A stretch of DNA of 64,000 nt. It comes from Patella vulgata (taxonomy: Eukaryota > Mollusca > Gastropoda > Patellidae). A program made the translations under genes and the position numbers. How positions within the stretch are numbered: position 1 is the stretch's first letter; each line of letters opens with the position of its first letter. The stretch spans positions 47,068,702-47,132,701 of the forward strand of contig NC_065881.2 in NCBI RefSeq assembly GCF_932274485.2, given 5' to 3'. Shown piece after piece: positions 1-12,240 of the stretch. Under the pieces are notes generated by a model, which worked only from the letters and a program-made list of their open reading frames with translations, was not told the DNA's origin and made no database searches.

Positions 1-150
1 ATGCGCAACTGTCGAAGGAACACGCATGCCAAGTTTCATGTAGATCGTACTTGAATTATCGGAGTATCAGGCTTTTTTCGAGGAGCATTGCTCCCAAGAA
101 GAAGAACAACAAGATGAATAGCGCCTGGGGACCATTTCCTGGTGTAAAGA
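1..150 (+). repeat. Interspersed repeat fragment, cut by window edge (copy 1)
   Basis: The stretch CCAAGTTTCATGTAGATCG and its surroundings recur in diverged form near 35.69-35.76 kb. Its second half (GGCTTTTTTCGA, then AACAACAAGATGAATAGCGC and TGGGGACCA) recurs in inverted orientation at 538-622. It is therefore an interspersed repeat, truncated by the window start. No frame in it encodes anything recognisable. The family is unknown to me. Confidence 0.55.
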
Positions 151-537
151 ATAAGGCTTAATGTTATAAGATTTTGATAGGTTATACTTTTTAAGATATC
201 AGTTTAGACATGCTCTCGCCTCAAGGGACTTTTCCGCCTCTGTGTTCTATTAGGCAGATCTGTTCGTTGGTTGAGGTCGCATGATTAACAAAACATATAA
301 TCTTTACTTATAAAATCCTGATGATTACAAACACAGTTAAGTACAGTACCATGACATTTCCATTATTTTCTCACATTTGGCTTAGTAGTAAAACAAAATA
401 CGACCGACGTTCGAAGTTCGATTGACTTATTGGAATGAAATACTGGGTATGTTTGTGTGACGCAGAATGTTTGGAACATAAATTGAACAACCAAACCGAC
501 TAACGGTGGATTTCGTTAATATCCGCGACGGTTATTG

Positions 538-622
538 AGAATATTTTTGGGTCGGCAACTGGTCCCCAAGCGCTACTCATCTTCTTGTTGTTTATGTTTT
601 TCGAAAAAAAAGCCTAAAAATG
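538..622 (-). repeat. Inverted second copy of the left-edge repeat
   Basis: Read on the minus strand, this carries GGCTTTTTTTTCGA, AACAACAAGAAGATGAGTAGC and GCTTGGGGACCA, matching positions 70-145 at roughly 80% by eye. Similarity stops abruptly on both sides. That suggests either two opposed insertions or the arms of a fold-back structure enclosing 150-538. Confidence 0.5.
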
Positions 623-2763
623 ACTACGATTACGTAATGCCCGGTTCCTGATCCATATAGTACGCCCATGTGTGTGAACAAAATAATATCAATTCCGGAG
701 TATAATTGAAGAAGGTCATAACAGCAATACGGTCGAAAATATAAAGATAATACACCAACATTACGTCATCGTGATTTCGAGGTGTCCGCTGGGAGAATGA
801 TTGTTTCCATGGGAGAATATATTTTTCTAATAAATATTGTGTCAAAATATCGTTAACCTTTCTTAGCACATCAAACAGATGTGTAAAGATGTCTTTATAA
901 ATAGTGTAAATCGTTATGTTACCACGTGTGATCATTGTTTTTGTTATGTCTACTGGTGATCAAAGAAGACCCATATATAACCGGTAAAATTCATTTTTGG
1001 TAAAAAAAACAACCCATTATTATAGTTTTATATATTGCTTCCTACAAAGCCATTTGGTTGATAATGTCAAAATACTAAGTATTACTTTGTCATGGGTAGA
1101 TCTTTTAAAATCGATGGTGGTATATTTTATTTATAGACTATATCTTTCCCTGTTATACCTCACTCCCTGGGGTACCAGTAAGGCGATGCAATATTAGAAA
1201 GACCTCAACAAGAATATGATCAAATGTTATAAATTTATAATCCTACAGCCTAGACACAACCCAGGTTTTGGCAAAATCCTGCCTTACAAGAACTATCTTA
1301 TGTTAATTTTAAAACTGTCATCAGTAAACAGCAATACTTATTGGAAATAACCATTTAACTTAGACGTTTCGTAACAGACTCCCTAGTTTTCATTTTCATT
1401 GCCATTCAATTTGTGAACCTGGGAATGATGATACATTACCATGTTTTATATAAACAAAGGTAACTTTTTTGACTTTCTCCTTATGCAGCGAAATTTTTTT
1501 AAATGATGGAACACTCCTGCTATCAGGATTTACTAAAGCGAAGAAGCATTATCCTGTTGCTTATACGAACACGTTCAACCCCTAGCATGGAGGGGTAGTT
1601 TGGTCCCTGTTTTTATAGACGGAAGCTACGCAGCAAATGTTATGCCACGGCACTAATTATATTATGTTTCACAATGTGTGTTTAGTAATTAGTCATGAAC
1701 AAAAATTTACAATATAATTAGCATGCATCTAAAATCTGATATCCCCGCCCTAGTCCTTAAGTAAGTAGTCATTTATTTTTTTTCATAAGCATCGAGAAAT
1801 CAAACTATTATCAAACTGCTTAACCAGAGGAGAAGATGACCACCATCGAAACTATAGCCCAAGTTTAATCAATCTCGCCCAATTATAATCAACGTTATTA
1901 TGTTCCAAAGCATCGGGTGATAAAATTGATTATCTCTGATCGAAGGCAAATAATATACAAACAAACCCTTCGTATGCATCTCTAGCTTAACCTAGCGATA
2001 TTGACTGCCACCAACACATATACTTTCATGTTGTCTAAACAAAACAAGATCAGCTAAAATCAAATCAAAGACGTTAAATCCTTGCTACAGAGAGATAAAT
2101 TGATACAGGAATTAAATGGGAAGAGAGGATCCTTTGATGTTTCTATGATGTTTCTAGAAAAACAAATAACTGTAGAATCGGTTTTACGGAGAGAGGCGAT
2201 CATTTTGTCATTAGGCTAATTTATGACAAAATCATTTAATTTTGACCACGAGCCTGGAAGAAAGTAATTGTCTTGGAGAATAATCTTCCAGAGATACAAA
2301 AACTAAGCAATGAATGAGACCACAGAGAAAAAAATTGTACTGTAAATCGTGTTCAAATATTTACCCAGACTTCAATATTGAACACCCACTTTAAAAGTAG
2401 TTGTTAATATTTTCACAAGCTGTGTCTCATTTTTCTTCTTTAACAATCATATTGAGTTTTGGTTTAGTCTTAAGGCTGTTTGTGGATTCTTTGATATTAG
2501 CTTTCTTTTCTTCACATATAATCCAAGACTTTGCTTCCATTATAAAACCCTGGCATTACTTCCTTATTAGAATATTTCTCCTTTATGTACATTGTCTTTT
2601 TTTCTTTAATATATCAAAATAAATAGTTGACTAATCAATACGAGTATGCAATACAATACCTGAAAAATGTCTACATTTTTAATAGCAGTTCCGTGTGTTT
2701 AAAATATGTAATCCTTTGTTAAAGTTAGTTATGGTAGGTAATTTTGAGAGGGGGATAGCAGGC
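623..2763. other. AT-rich unique intergenic DNA
   Basis: No supported gene. The longest open frame is about 100 codons on the minus strand (630-935), with no recognisable domain and low-complexity composition. I see no repeat shared with the rest of the window. Confidence 0.6.
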
Positions 2764-3826
2764 AAATTAAACCAGTGGCTGCCAGGCAGGATACGCCCAC
2801 CTTTTGCAAGAGATGGATAGAGAACAAGTTAAAAACAAAAGGGATTTTTGTACAATCAGGGGCAATAATCCAGAAAGTTATGGTCTGAAATGCGCAAATA
2901 TCAGAAGGGACTGGGGTCTTTGGGATATAAACATATGTTTTAAGTTTCATCGAAATCGGATAAAAATTGTGACCCCTAGAGGGTCCACAACCTTCGTATT
3001 GCATACTTTTACACAATTTGCGTACAAAGAGCGGACATTTTGTCTGGCAGTTTCATTTTGATTTTCCAGAAATTCGAATTCAACATTAATTATGGTGGAA
3101 TGGTGATATATTTAAACGGTTTTTAAAATCCGAACTCAATCAAAATTACGGTGTAACGGTGATATATTCAAACGTTTTTTTTAAATCGGGTAATAATTGT
3201 GACCTGTAGAGGGATCTCAAGCTAAAAACGGGATTTTTCGTACAATCAGGGGCCATAATTCAGGAAGTTATGATCCGATACAAGCTAATATCGAAAGGAA
3301 CCAATATCTTTGGGTTATAAACTTACATTTCAAGTTTCATCAAAACCAGAAGAAAATTGTGACCTCTCTCTAAAAACGCGATTTTTTATAACAATCAGGG
3401 GCCATAATTCAGGAAGTTACGGTCCGATATGCGCGAATATCGAAAGGAACCGAGATCTTTGGGTTATAAACTTATATTTCAAGTTTCAACAAAATCGGAT
3501 AAAAAATTGTGACCTCTATAGGGTCCACAAGCTAAAAAGGTGACTTTTCGTACAATCAGGGGCCATATTCCATGAAGTTACGCTCCGATACATGCCAATA
3601 TCGAAAGGAGTGACTTTTCGTACAATCAGGGGCCATATTCCATGAAGTTACGCTCCGATACATGCCAATATCGAAAGGAGTCGAGATCTTAGGGAGATAA
3701 ACCTATATTTCAAGTTTCGTTGAAATCTGATAAGAATTGTGACCTGTAGACTGTCCACAAACAATTGTGGACGGGCGGACAGGGGCGACGACAATATACG
3801 TCATCATGAAAATGTGGGGTTATAAA
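2764..3826 (+). repeat. Composite array repeat of ~150-bp monomers, long copy
   Basis: The core GGGGCCATAATTCAGGAAG recurs with variation at about 2860, 3248, 3401, 3561 and 3631. Each time it is followed by TATCGAAAGGA, a CAAGTTTCATC word, AATCGGATAAAAATTGTGAC and GGGTCCACAA. The block opens with GATACGCCCACCTTTTG and ends with a short hairpin (TCCACAA / TTGTGGA, 3756-3774) and GGGGCGACGACAATATACG. A second copy with three monomers lies at 51.72-52.69 kb, sharing both ends. Short open frames inside are spurious by-products of the monomer. No mobility gene is visible, so this is either a non-autonomous element with internal tandem repeats or a dispersed satellite block. Confidence 0.75.
3541..3680 (+). 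repeat. Exact 70-bp tandem duplication
   Basis: Positions 3541-3610 and 3611-3680 are identical base for base, starting TGACTTTTCGTACAATCAGG and ending TATCGAAAGGAG. Neighbouring monomers of the same array differ by many substitutions, so this duplication is much younger than the array. Replication slippage or unequal exchange is likely; an assembly artefact should be excluded. Confidence 0.9.
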
Positions 3827-4004
3827 AATGGGAATGAGGACGTCGGATTACCCGGACCCCATTGTTTTATTACGTACAAGTCTGAGATTGAAACCATGAC
3901 TTGTATAGACTGGCTAACAGACCACGTGGTCTACACCGTACATCATTCCACCCAGCAATCTACCCCACTAAAGATAATCAAGTATGGTTGTTTTTTTTTA
4001 TACG

Positions 4005-4352
4005 AAATGAAATGGGGCTGTTCCAGCTGGGCCAATGAAAACGGGCATACGTCATATAGTATGCTATGAAGGAAATTTTGCCAGGGCAGCGCCGCTACGG
4101 GTTACTCTTATATCGAATTTCATCTGCCAAGAATCTTTTACGTGCACGCCAGTATGTACACGGGACCTCGATTTTTTGTCCCATCCGAATGACTAGACAG
4201 CTGACCGCGCCAGGTCCTATGTCCTGCACCATTGACATGGGGAAAAACGCCGGAAAATCCATATAAACTTTCTCGGCCAACACCGGAAGCGAACTCGCGA
4301 CCTCCGGGCTAGCGAGCCAGTGTCTTACTCACTTAGCCACTGTGGCGCCTAA
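4005..4352 (-). mobile_element. tRNA-derived SINE, family B, full length, with TSD
   Basis: On the minus strand it begins GCGCCACAGTGGCTAAGTGA (A-box-like TGGCTAAGTGAG), then a B-box-like GCGAGTTCGCTTCC. The body includes GGTCCCGTGTACA, GTGCACGTAAAAG and TTCGATATAAGAG, and the end is CCCCATTTCATTTC. It is 348 bp, the same as the copy at 44.4 kb. The flanks carry a TSD: GGTTGTTTTATACG at 4353-4366, and the same word with an expanded T run at 3986-4004. The intact head, body, tail and TSD indicate insertion by LINE-type target-primed reverse transcription. This is non-coding; the open frames across it are chance. Confidence 0.88.
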
Positions 4353-4366
4353 GGTTGTTTTATACG

Positions 4367-6959
4367 ATCTTTATACCAAATTTTGTAAGAACTCTGGAGA
4401 CCGTAATAATCACTCAATCATTCAAAAAATGTTATGGGATACTGTACTCGCCGAAAGATAAAGCTATATTTAATCTCATTTATTCTCATTTTAGTTTGAA
4501 AGATGATTTCTGAAGTGGTCAGAGCAATGAAATTTTATAAGCAATTCATATTTCTCATTCAGGCTCAACGAAATGGCTGATAGTGAGTATGTTTTTGTAG
4601 TTGCCTGGCAACATATCTTTTGTTTTTGGTTTTGATCAATAGCGTATGTCTGAGTGGAAGAATTAAACATAGATTTTGTAATAAATTGTAGAAGTGGTTA
4701 TGGTCGCATAGAATAAGCATTACGTTTTAAGTTATCCGAGGAAGAGGGTGACCTCTACCAGTCTAGAAACTAGAGTAATCCTCCCCTTATCAAATGATAT
4801 CAATTCTAGCATTAATCAAATTTTGCAATGCATTGAAAACAACATTTGATTTATTTAGTCATTGGTGAATGGAAACAGTTTTCTTTAAATCGATTAAGAA
4901 ACTTCACAAAATCATCTTTGTAACAGTCTCGCTCCTCGGGCCTCGTCTTCTATTTTAAACAAAAATTATTCATGCATTTTTAATAACAAGAACGTTCCAT
5001 TGTTTACTGCAACTGTTCAGTAAACATCTTCAAGGCACACTTTTCATCCCGTTGCATGATTTTTATTACCAAATAGCCCCCTCATTATTACAGCGTAAAC
5101 ATAACGGAATCCTCACTTTGGAATTGTCATCTGCTCCATTAACAGGTGTCGCGACTTGTCAATATAATAAAACTTTCATGAATTTTAGATCGTTGACTTG
5201 GCTGTCCGCCATCTTCTCAAGAGAAGTATAGCAGTAACAGTTACATGTTATTGAATAAAAATGTTCCAGTTTAAATTGGAAAATATGCTTGCCGTTGCCG
5301 ATGCTTGCTTTTAATTCTGAATGTCACGAAAGTCAAGGCTAAAACGACTAGTATCCAGTCAAAAACGAAAAACAGTGCTAGTTATAGTAACGTGCATAGT
5401 ATCGTTGAATTGAACAAAAAGACGAAGATTCGTGTTCTGGTTTTGGTTGCGTGTCAAGTATCACTTAACAGTTTGAAATCGAGTATACATGTGAATTTAT
5501 GTCAGGATCGCAACAAATTGATACAAGATAAATTCAATATTTTCCCAAAAAAACGATGATTATGTTATGAATTCTCTTCTTTTAATGTACTATGGTTTAA
5601 AATGGCCTAATCAGATCCGGTTATGTTGTCCTCCCCTTTCAGATTTTCATTAGAAAAGAGGTCAATGGCAATGTATGAGGTGTATTGGTGTTTATCCTAT
5701 AGAAATGCATGACCTAAGAATGTGACATCAGATAGTTTCTTTGTTTCTTTAATTGTCTTTCTTCTTTGTTTAATTATGCATGATTCATTCAAACTGCTTA
5801 AACCACGTATGTTATTTCGCAAAATGCCATTAGCTGCAACAAGACTGACGTTGATCTGAAAGCAGTGTTGTTGTGTTTGCGCTTCTGCACTTTCTTTACG
5901 TAGACTAGAGGTATTCTATTTACCGCTCTGTCACACCAACAGCACTCAATACCACCAGATGTGAATGTGTTTTAGGGTTACACAAGAACGATTCCCATCT
6001 TTTCCCGACAAAAACAAAAAAACTGTCTGCGCTTCATGTCACCCTTCTGTTAATTAAATTGAAGGAAAAAAACCTGACTGATACTTTCCAAACGTTGATT
6101 TCCTGTCAGAATTACCGATATTTATTGTTGTATCAGAGTGTGATTGTTTTGTTTCACGCCAGACCAAGAGCGAGAAACCATATATTGCAGTGATGGTGTG
6201 TCACTCATATTAAAGAATTGTCATCTCTGAGCAAGTAAATGTGGAGATCTGACAGGCCATTGATGATCGCCCGGTTACACGAAGATAAACAACGTTTTGA
6301 GAAACACAACAAATAGCTGAAGAATTTTTTAAATATTGATTGAGCTGATGTTGTCATTGGGGAAATATGAGATTTTTCTATGTTACCGTGACCCTTAATG
6401 AATCTTTGGAGACAATGAAGACTAATAAAATCATGCTCATGGCCTGTGGCATTTTAACCTTCTCTGGTGTTTCAAAACCATTTTTTTTAGAATCATCCTA
6501 TAAGGCATCGATGTCATTATGCGACGTTGATTGGTGTTTTTAGACAGACAATGGTTTCCAGGATTAATGAAATAACTATGGTCTCTTTCAGAAAACAAAG
6601 AATAGCTGGAGACAAAATTCACCCCTAAGACTAGGAGATAAAATCATCTTGATTCAAACAATTGGGGGCTGATGAAAACAAAGTGTTGTCGGCCTTTAGT
6701 TTAGTCTCAATTAAACAATAAATTCCATAACCTAATTAAAACCGTCCATAAAATTCCGAGAGATAATCTCTAAAAACACCCATTTGCAGGAATTATTTTA
6801 ATTATTCATGGTTTTCAGCAGCGTGGTTAATATATTAAAATTGTAATTAGATATTATAATGGCACGGACGTAGCCATTGTTATGATAATACAGCACTATT
6901 TGAAAAATCTAAAATGTGAAAAAGCATTCACTCTAATTGTGCTTTAGGTAATAGCGGAG
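4367..6959. other. Unique AT-rich intergenic DNA
   Basis: No gene, tRNA or recognisable repeat seen. Open frames (for example 5305-5559 on the plus strand) lack domain similarity and codon structure that I can recognise. Confidence 0.5.
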
Positions 6960-7190
6960 ACGAAATTCTCTAGTTCTTGTAACAGGCATCTTAATTTAAT
7001 TAAATGGATTTGCGAATTCAAAAACCAGATAAACAAATTACATCTTTATGAATTTTTTTAATTATCTTTATTGACAGCTCCCATGACGCTACTTTGCTAC
7101 CTCATTTTTAATTCATAAACTAGTTATTTTTTTCTTTTTTGAAGAAACTGCACACAAAGTTAATTCTTGACAGCGTTACCGCATTGATTT
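6960..7190. promoter_or_regulatory. Possible conserved non-coding / enhancer-like stretch
   Basis: What is seen: GATAAACAAATTA at 7028-7040 (forkhead-like plus homeodomain core), TTTATGAA at 7045-7052 (posterior Hox/Cdx-like) and TTGACAGCT at 7071-7079 (TALE/Meis-like), inside complex, non-repetitive sequence. Such clusters are typical of developmental enhancers, but single words of this length occur by chance in AT-rich DNA. Function is inference only. Confidence 0.18.
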
Positions 7191-9932
7191 AAAATTATTA
7201 ATATGGTACATTATTAATAGGGTTATCATTTGTTTGGTTTTTAGGTGTGGGCCTTTGATCCGAGATCCTAAATCCTAGCTACGCCGCCATTAAAGACATT
7301 TTACAACGTAGGCGTAACCAAAACGATATCGTATGTAAAATTTGACCTGTTTACGGCAAATTAGGTTCTCCTCGTAAACTGAAGTCCCACAAGAAGAGAA
7401 TTCTATAGAAACCTGATAAGCCAGATTAACCTGTTTGATAATAAAATCAATATTTATGTCTGAATCTTAATATCATATAATATAGAACTATGTTTTACCA
7501 TTTTATTAAAAATGGATAGAAAATGAAGTCTACAAATAGCGTGGATGCCAAAAAGATCTGGGTTGAAGTACTGTGTCACGATTAAAGATAGTTTTTTTTT
7601 CAAACAACGAAACATACTATCCTAGTTGTTTTGAGGATTAAAGCAAGTCTGAACAAAGCAACCTGTAGGGTAGTGACAAGGGCAATAACTCTGTAATTAA
7701 ATGAACCCTTTGAAAAATATTTTCTATGATTAGTTGAAAAAGCCCAGTTTGAAATACGTGATCGACCGATTAGTTTACAGGAAGGGCGATCGCACATGGG
7801 CGACAATATACATTAACATGTGAATGTACAAAAACAGTACTGAAAGATACTCTTAATTTTGTTATTGCTCTTTTTAATTGTCAAAATAATAATTGTCAAT
7901 TTCATATAAAACTATCCACTCTATTCTTTGATTTGTTATAATAAACATTTTTTTTTGTGTCGGTAACAATTACAGTTGGGAAAATAACATTCGCGCTTCA
8001 GAGTTTTGGTATTCAGTTCATAAAACTCAAATAGATGAAATACCTACCCCAGATAAGATTACATTAAGTTAACATTAACAGTTATTTTCTCATAGGGGAA
8101 TAAATCTATCTTTCATTTATTTGTACATACAGTTTTTTTTAAATAGTGTCACTATTCACACTATTAACTATAAATGAGTCCAAACTCCATTTAACTGTAA
8201 TATAACCTCAAAGGTTATTAACAGAATGCGACAGAAAGGCGAGTATTAATCGGCCAAAATAATGATAGGGTTAGTTCAGTATTCTGATCTGGGATTGAAG
8301 TCTCTTTAAGTAAAGAGGTGTGGGACTAAACAGTGTAAAGACTGTATTTAATGTTATAACACTTAACATATCAAACAGTTTTATCATTTCTTATTATCAT
8401 ACTTAACATATACCTTAATGTCTCTCCTTGGAGCATACCCTTTCCTGATTAATCATAATGTTTGCTTATTAAATCTATTTGTGTTTCTATTCAAGTGGCA
8501 ATTTTCTCTGAAGATCTAATCTGATTTCCTCTCAACATCCAGTCATCTTTTTTTTATCTGTCTTGAATATCAGGTGAGACAAACAACGGATTCTCGTCTA
8601 ATTTCAATGTTGCTACGCAATAACCACGTACGCAATTAAAGTTTAATAAAGCAAATTTTAAACCGATCAATATCAACATCTCATCGTCAGAGAATAGATA
8701 AAATAACACTCCAATTTAAAGACAACTTCCACAAATTGAAAAGGAATAAAAAAGAAATTTATTCAGAATGATTTATTTAACAATGTAGCCTACCTGTATA
8801 CATACAAAATTAACGATAATACGATAGTCTTCAAATTAATTACATACATGTACATGCACTTTGTTAAAATTCTGTGATCAGTCAATATTCATAAACATCG
8901 GTCGAATTTTTTAATTATCTTTGAGATAAAGTTTTATATCTAATCAATAGTCAGAACTTTGGTTCGGATTCCGAATTGAAAAAAAAAGTCAAGATATCTA
9001 CAAAACATTTACGCCTTAAAGCGCCAGTGTTATAAGAGTTATATGATGGTTGATTATTATTGAACCAGAAATGTGTGTCGATTCAAGATTAGAAATATAT
9101 TTAAATATTGCAAAAACAGATCTGTTTTTACTTGAACGAGCCCGATACTTGATAAAATCCAGAGAATCCCAGTCAAAACGTCGTTCATAAATAAAGAGTA
9201 ATCGTATTCCGTAGATATGTTCATCAAGGCACATTTTATAAGTTTTCGTTTTTTCCTTCTCTAGTTAATTATTTATCAACTCAATGGCTATTGTTTTTAT
9301 ATTTGGTGTAAGTCATAATTTACAGATCCATCAGACAATGTATTACTAAAAGATGAAATATTTCAGTAATTTTACAGACTACATATTTTTACATAAGACT
9401 ATAATATATCAGAAAGAAATAGTCTAGTTGTAAAGAGTTCAGGACCTCACCTATAAATTTCAGGTACTTTAGAACAAGAGCGCTATACGATGGGCCATTA
9501 TGTAACTTAATATCACTAAAACCCTATCGATAAACATCGCCTAACCCTTATTATGTTAAATTTATTGACTTAAACACCGGTTTGTGTACTCCAAGAAACA
9601 ATAGAGAAAAACTAAAGCAATGAGTCATCGTAATTCAACCATTAACAAATGCCTTTATGATAATATGAACAATTGTTTGGGCATTATTTTCGGGTATGTA
9701 GCCACCCCTTTAATCATAAATTCCTTTATTTAGTATGTAAATGTCTAAACGTTGACACATCAAGTATTGTTTAATATGCGTTATAAAACTAAATTTCGCC
9801 CCCATGTTATTATCAAGTACATGTACAATTTTCTGTGTAATCGTAGAATTGTCTGGGACGCACATACTTTATCCCCCCCCCCCCCCGGCAAATATTTGGG
9901 GATTTCAGAACACATGTTATCGTACGTAATGT
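7191..9932. other. Unique AT-rich intergenic DNA
   Basis: No gene supported. Contains a run of 14 C at 9873-9886. Short open frames on both strands have no recognisable domain. Confidence 0.5.
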
Positions 9933-10678
9933 GACTTTTGGCAAGGGGAATTTTTCCCATCCGTATCACGTATCCGTATCGTCACGTGATGTGTTCCGAC
10001 AATGTAGTTTTAGAGTTTTGGCAGATTTTCGCGCCGTGTACGTATGAGTAGCTGAGCTAAGCTTAGTTCTATTACAGCATAATGACAGTTATCTACCAAG
10101 ATCACCATCAGTAAGTGCCTAGCCTACAAATTACTGGAGTGAGTGAAGTCGATCGACTGTCGCTGAGCCATTAATAAAAAAATAATGTCGAATCTTATTA
10201 TAAATCTTCGACTTCGACAGCAATGTTTGGTTTATACCCCTTTACCATCGAATCACATCATTTACAGATTTGCACGGTCCCACCTCCCTAAATATAGTGC
10301 GTAGATCACCCAGCATGCGCTTGTCAAGAAAAGTATGAAAATATCGAGAAAAATTCATCAAAAATAATGATTAAATTCCAGTCTTTATCATGGTTAAAAT
10401 CACACCAAAAACACCTTCGTGTTCTAGGATACTTATAGATTCATAAAAACGCTGTGGCACAACATTTTAGGGGCTAAAAGTAGCAGAAAAGACGGTAAAA
10501 AGACAACGATGTAATACGGACCTTTTCCGAATGAAAGCTGTTCGATACGTATAACTGCCGTGTCCGTGTGTCGTATCACGTATGCGAAATACACACACAT
10601 ACTGATCACGTCACACGCACAGTCGATAGGGATACGCGTTACGGACCATGATTTTTTAATTTACGCTTGCCAAAAGTC
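9933..10678. mobile_element. Non-autonomous DNA element with TIRs (candidate)
   Basis: The ends are inverted: GACTTTTGGCAAG at 9933-9945 and its complement CTTGCCAAAAGTC at 10666-10678. Just inside each end lie related words, CCGTATCACGTATCC on the left and, read inward from the right, GTCCGTAACGCGTATCC. The word CGTATCACGTAT also recurs near 10582. No clear TSD and no transposase frame are visible over its ~746 bp, so it would be an old non-autonomous copy. Superfamily not assignable. Confidence 0.5.
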
Positions 10679-11949
10679 TCTATCTTGTCTTATTATCGTA
10701 TATAATTGATATTTAAAGGGACGTAATAATGTCGACGTATTTGCTTCTTTCTCTAAAATCGGGTTGTATTCAATTTGAAATAATTGTAAAATTTAAATTC
10801 TTCGAAAGCGCGACAAACTAAAGTGACCTACTAAAGAAACAGCGAGTACACATAGTAAGCAAGTTTATAAAAGTACGAATTTTAAGCCTTAGAAATTAAA
10901 AACGCAGATCAATACGAATACTAGCACTGGCTAGCTAAGGTCAATGGGTGGATCCAGGGAAACATTTTAGTTCTTCAAACATTCTTACAGAGAAATAGAT
11001 TATATTTGTGATAGCCAAAATACATAATGTGCACCTGGAATCTTTCCCAACCTCTAACTAACATTATCGATATGTTTATATTAGCATAGTGTTGTCATTA
11101 TGATTGAAACAAATATCATCAATCATTCTTCCCCAAGTGATTAACATAGGTAAATCCCAAATTTAAACTAAAGATAAGGTAATGCAATGACTTGTTGATA
11201 AGTTAGAGATTGGATGGCAATCGCCTAGATTTACCCAGATTACCCATGTCCTCTCTACCAACTCGCACTTAGTTAGCTAAGAGTCTATTGTACACTCAGC
11301 GGGAGACTTCTAGAAGATTACAACCTGTCCATTTGTCAAAATTCCCTTAGACATGGCTTTCACGTTACTAAAGAGTGTGTTAAGCCTAATGAGGATCGAT
11401 GGGACGAGTATAGCGTTCTTCTGCTTCATTGATCTGTCCAACTCTTGCCCCTTAAAGCGTCCATGTTAGTCGTAATGGTCACATGAGCTCTTCAATGAAA
11501 GAAGGTAACATAAAAGAGACAAGAAGAGGTATTCTAATATTTTTATCATAACCAACCACATCAAGTAGAATATGGATTAGTAATAGAGGGCTAAGGCAAT
11601 AAAGGACTATATTGTTCTTTGTGAAGTACCAAAAGAAAACTTCTGTAGTTCGATGTATCATTTTTTGCTCGATAAAATGGCTGCCATCAGCAGTTTGAAT
11701 TCGTAATAAAATCGAGACAGGGCAATGATTACAGGAATTCCATTGCGTTGTAGAGGAATCTCCAATATCGAACTGGTTTTTTTTAATTTTATCTGAATAA
11801 TATTAAAGAGTCTTAGTTTTAATTATGTTTTTAAACTGACAAGGATTTAGTGTTGACCTCAAACTATATATAAACAATCTACTCCGACAATTTTCGTACC
11901 GAAACCAGAACAAATCCGGATGGTTTGACGCCTGTTTATAATAGTACTG
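10679..11949. other. Unique intergenic DNA
   Basis: Nothing recognisable on either strand; no open frame worth reporting. Confidence 0.5.
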
Positions 11950-12240
11950 GAGCCACGGTGGCTCAGCGAATAAGACGCTGGCTCGCTACCCGGTGTTGGC
12001 CGAGAAAGTTCTTCGGGGTTTTCTGGGCAGTTTCCCCTTGCCAGTGGTGTAGGACGGAGGGCCGTCTACAGATTGGCGTGCATGTAAAAGAAATCTTGAT
12101 AGATAGAGAATTCGATATAAGAGTAGGCGGTAGCGCCGCTGGTCCGTCAAAATTCCCCTTATAGTACACTGCATGGCGTATTCCCGCCTTCATTAGCCAG
12201 ATGATAGGTACGTTTAACCCCATTTCATTTCATTTCATTT
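11950..12240 (+). mobile_element. SINE family B copy with internal deletions
   Basis: The A-box-like GTGGCTCAGCGAATAAGACG is present and the tail is CCCCATTTCATTTCATTT. Compared with the full copies at 4.0 and 44.4 kb, it has lost the interval holding the B box: the sequence passes from GCTCGCTACCCGG directly to TGTTGGCCGAGAAAG. Full copies have CCGG at both edges of that interval, so a microhomology deletion is likely. A second gap removes the segment around GGTCCCGTGTACA. Without a B box it could not be transcribed normally by Pol III. No clear TSD. Confidence 0.8.
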
